Assembly: GCA_021772735.1 (NCBI GenBank) | Contig: JAJFLK010000317.1 | Location: forward strand, 1 to 6,841 | Reading direction: 5' to 3' | Source of the DNA: Candidatus Sumerlaeota bacterium | GTDB lineage: Bacteria; Sumerlaeota; Sumerlaeia; MVZB01; JAJFLK01 | DNA length: 6,841 nucleotides | In this document: piece after piece, positions 6,051 to 6,841 of the stretch | Layout: every line of letters begins with the position of its first letter | Position numbering within the stretch: the stretch's first letter is position 1 | Position numbers and translations under genes: made by a program | Notes under the pieces: model-generated | Databases searched by the model: none | The model's input: only the letters and a program-made list of their open reading frames with translations | What the model was told of the DNA's origin: nothing

Positions 6051-6841
6051 ATGACCTCGGAAAACGGCCAACTGAGCTTCGCAAGCACCGACCGGTATTA
6101 TCTGGACCCGGAGCTGCAATCGATCGTGAACATCGCCCTGGTGATGGAAAAACCGCTCCTGCTGACCGGCGAGGCGGGCACGGGCAAGACGCAGCTTGCG
6201 ATGGAAGTCGCTCGATCACTCGGCATGGATATCCAAATCCTACGGGCGAAATCGACGATCAAGGGCGAGGAATCGTGTTACACGCAGGATACCGTCCTGC
6301 GCCTGAACGACGCACGTTTCGGCTCGGCCGAGACCGGGCGCAACGTGCAGGATTTCTACGATTACGTCATCTGGGGGCCGGTCGGCCGCGCGTTCAACGC
6401 AGAGAAGAAAACCGTCCTGCTGCTCGATGAGATCGACAAGACCGAAAGCGATGTTCAGGACAACCTGCTCGATATCCTGGAGGATCACTCCTTCGTCATC
6501 CGCGAGACGAACACGCTCGTCAAAACCAAGATCCCGCCGGCGATCTTTATTACGTCGAACGCCAAGCGCGAACTGTCGGATCCTTTTTTGCGCCGGTGCT
6601 ACTGCCATCACATCGCCTTCCCCAAACCCGAGCAGATGAAGGAGATTGTCGCGCTGCATTATCCCGAGACAAATCCCGAGCTGATCGAATCGGCGATGAC
6701 GATCTTCTACGACCTGCGCAGCCGCGGATTCGAGAAACCCCCCGCAACAAGCGAACTGCTGAACTGGATCGGCGCGCTGGAGATCATCGGCGAGGTGCCG
6801 GACCGCGAGAAGCCGACGATGATGGGCACGCTCTTGAAGCG
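6051..6841 (+). CDS. MoxR-family AAA+ ATPase, 3' end outside the window
   Basis: An open frame from ATG 6051 to the right edge, 263 full codons with no stop, so the C-terminus is missing. It opens with MTSENGQLSFASTDRYYLDP. AAA+ motifs in order: Walker A GEAGTGKT (40-47), Walker B VLLLDEIDK (122-130), sensor 1 Asn170 in FITSN, an arginine-finger pair in DPFLRRC (181-182), and a sensor-2 region around KPPATSELLNW (229-239). The layout, including the early Walker A after a short N-terminal helix, fits the MoxR branch (AAA_5-like). These are ATP-driven chaperones that usually act with a VWA-domain protein to insert metals or mature enzyme complexes. No VWA partner is visible, but it would normally lie downstream. 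All catalytic residues seen are intact. AGCGGGA at 6035-6041 supports this start. The client protein cannot be inferred from the window. Confidence 0.92.
   Translation, partial: MTSENGQLSFASTDRYYLDPELQSIVNIALVMEKPLLLTGEAGTGKTQLAMEVARSLGMDIQILRAKSTIKGEESCYTQDTVLRLNDARFGSAETGRNVQDFYDYVIWGPVGRAFNAEKKTVLLLDEIDKTESDVQDNLLDILEDHSFVIRETNTLVKTKIPPAIFITSNAKRELSDPFLRRCYCHHIAFPKPEQMKEIVALHYPETNPELIESAMTIFYDLRSRGFEKPPATSELLNWIGALEIIGEVPDREKPTMMGTLLK

Noticed and set aside
1..6841. Mobile elements, CRISPR arrays, tRNA or rRNA genes
   Set aside because: No transposase or integrase motifs, spaced direct repeats, terminal inverted repeats or recognisable structural RNA sequence were found on either strand.

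Overview
The window is GC-rich bacterial DNA. All of its genes lie on the plus strand and are packed tightly, and G or C dominates third codon positions. The gene types (thiolase, AMP-forming acyl-CoA ligase, exported ASPIC/UnbV propeller protein, Na+/solute symporter, MoxR-like ATPase) fit a Gram-negative-type, metabolically versatile bacterium such as a deltaproteobacterium-like or candidate-phylum lineage. No rRNA, tRNA or marker gene fixes the phylum, so that placement is inference.

Layout: (1) bases 1-316 hold the C-terminal end of a thiolase, followed by a convincing hairpin terminator near 376-416. (2) After a leader of about 150 bases comes a full-length acyl-CoA synthetase (585-2225). 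(3) Only 24 bases later, with a good ribosome binding site, comes an exported protein of 586 residues (2250-4010). It has seven Asp-rich Ca2+-binding propeller repeats, an ASPIC/UnbV domain and an unassigned C-terminal beta-type domain. (4) A small two-helix membrane protein (4054-4461) overlaps by ATGA a full-length sodium:solute symporter (4458-5948); the two look like one translationally coupled transport unit. (5) After a 102-base intergenic stretch, a MoxR-type AAA+ ATPase starts at 6051 and runs off the right edge still open.

Functional reading: thiolase and acyl-CoA ligase belong to fatty-acid or carboxylic-acid activation and beta-oxidation, although the hairpin suggests separate transcription. 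The symporter pair probably imports a small organic solute, substrate unknown. The exported propeller could be a surface or periplasmic protein; its link to the ligase is positional only. The ATPase begins a separate unit whose usual VWA-domain partner would lie outside the window.

I see no mobile element, CRISPR array, defence island or RNA gene, and no strong evidence of an entirely new system. The points most worth a second look are the small membrane protein with its unusual acidic tail, the tight ligase/propeller pairing, and the unassigned C-terminal domain of the propeller protein.
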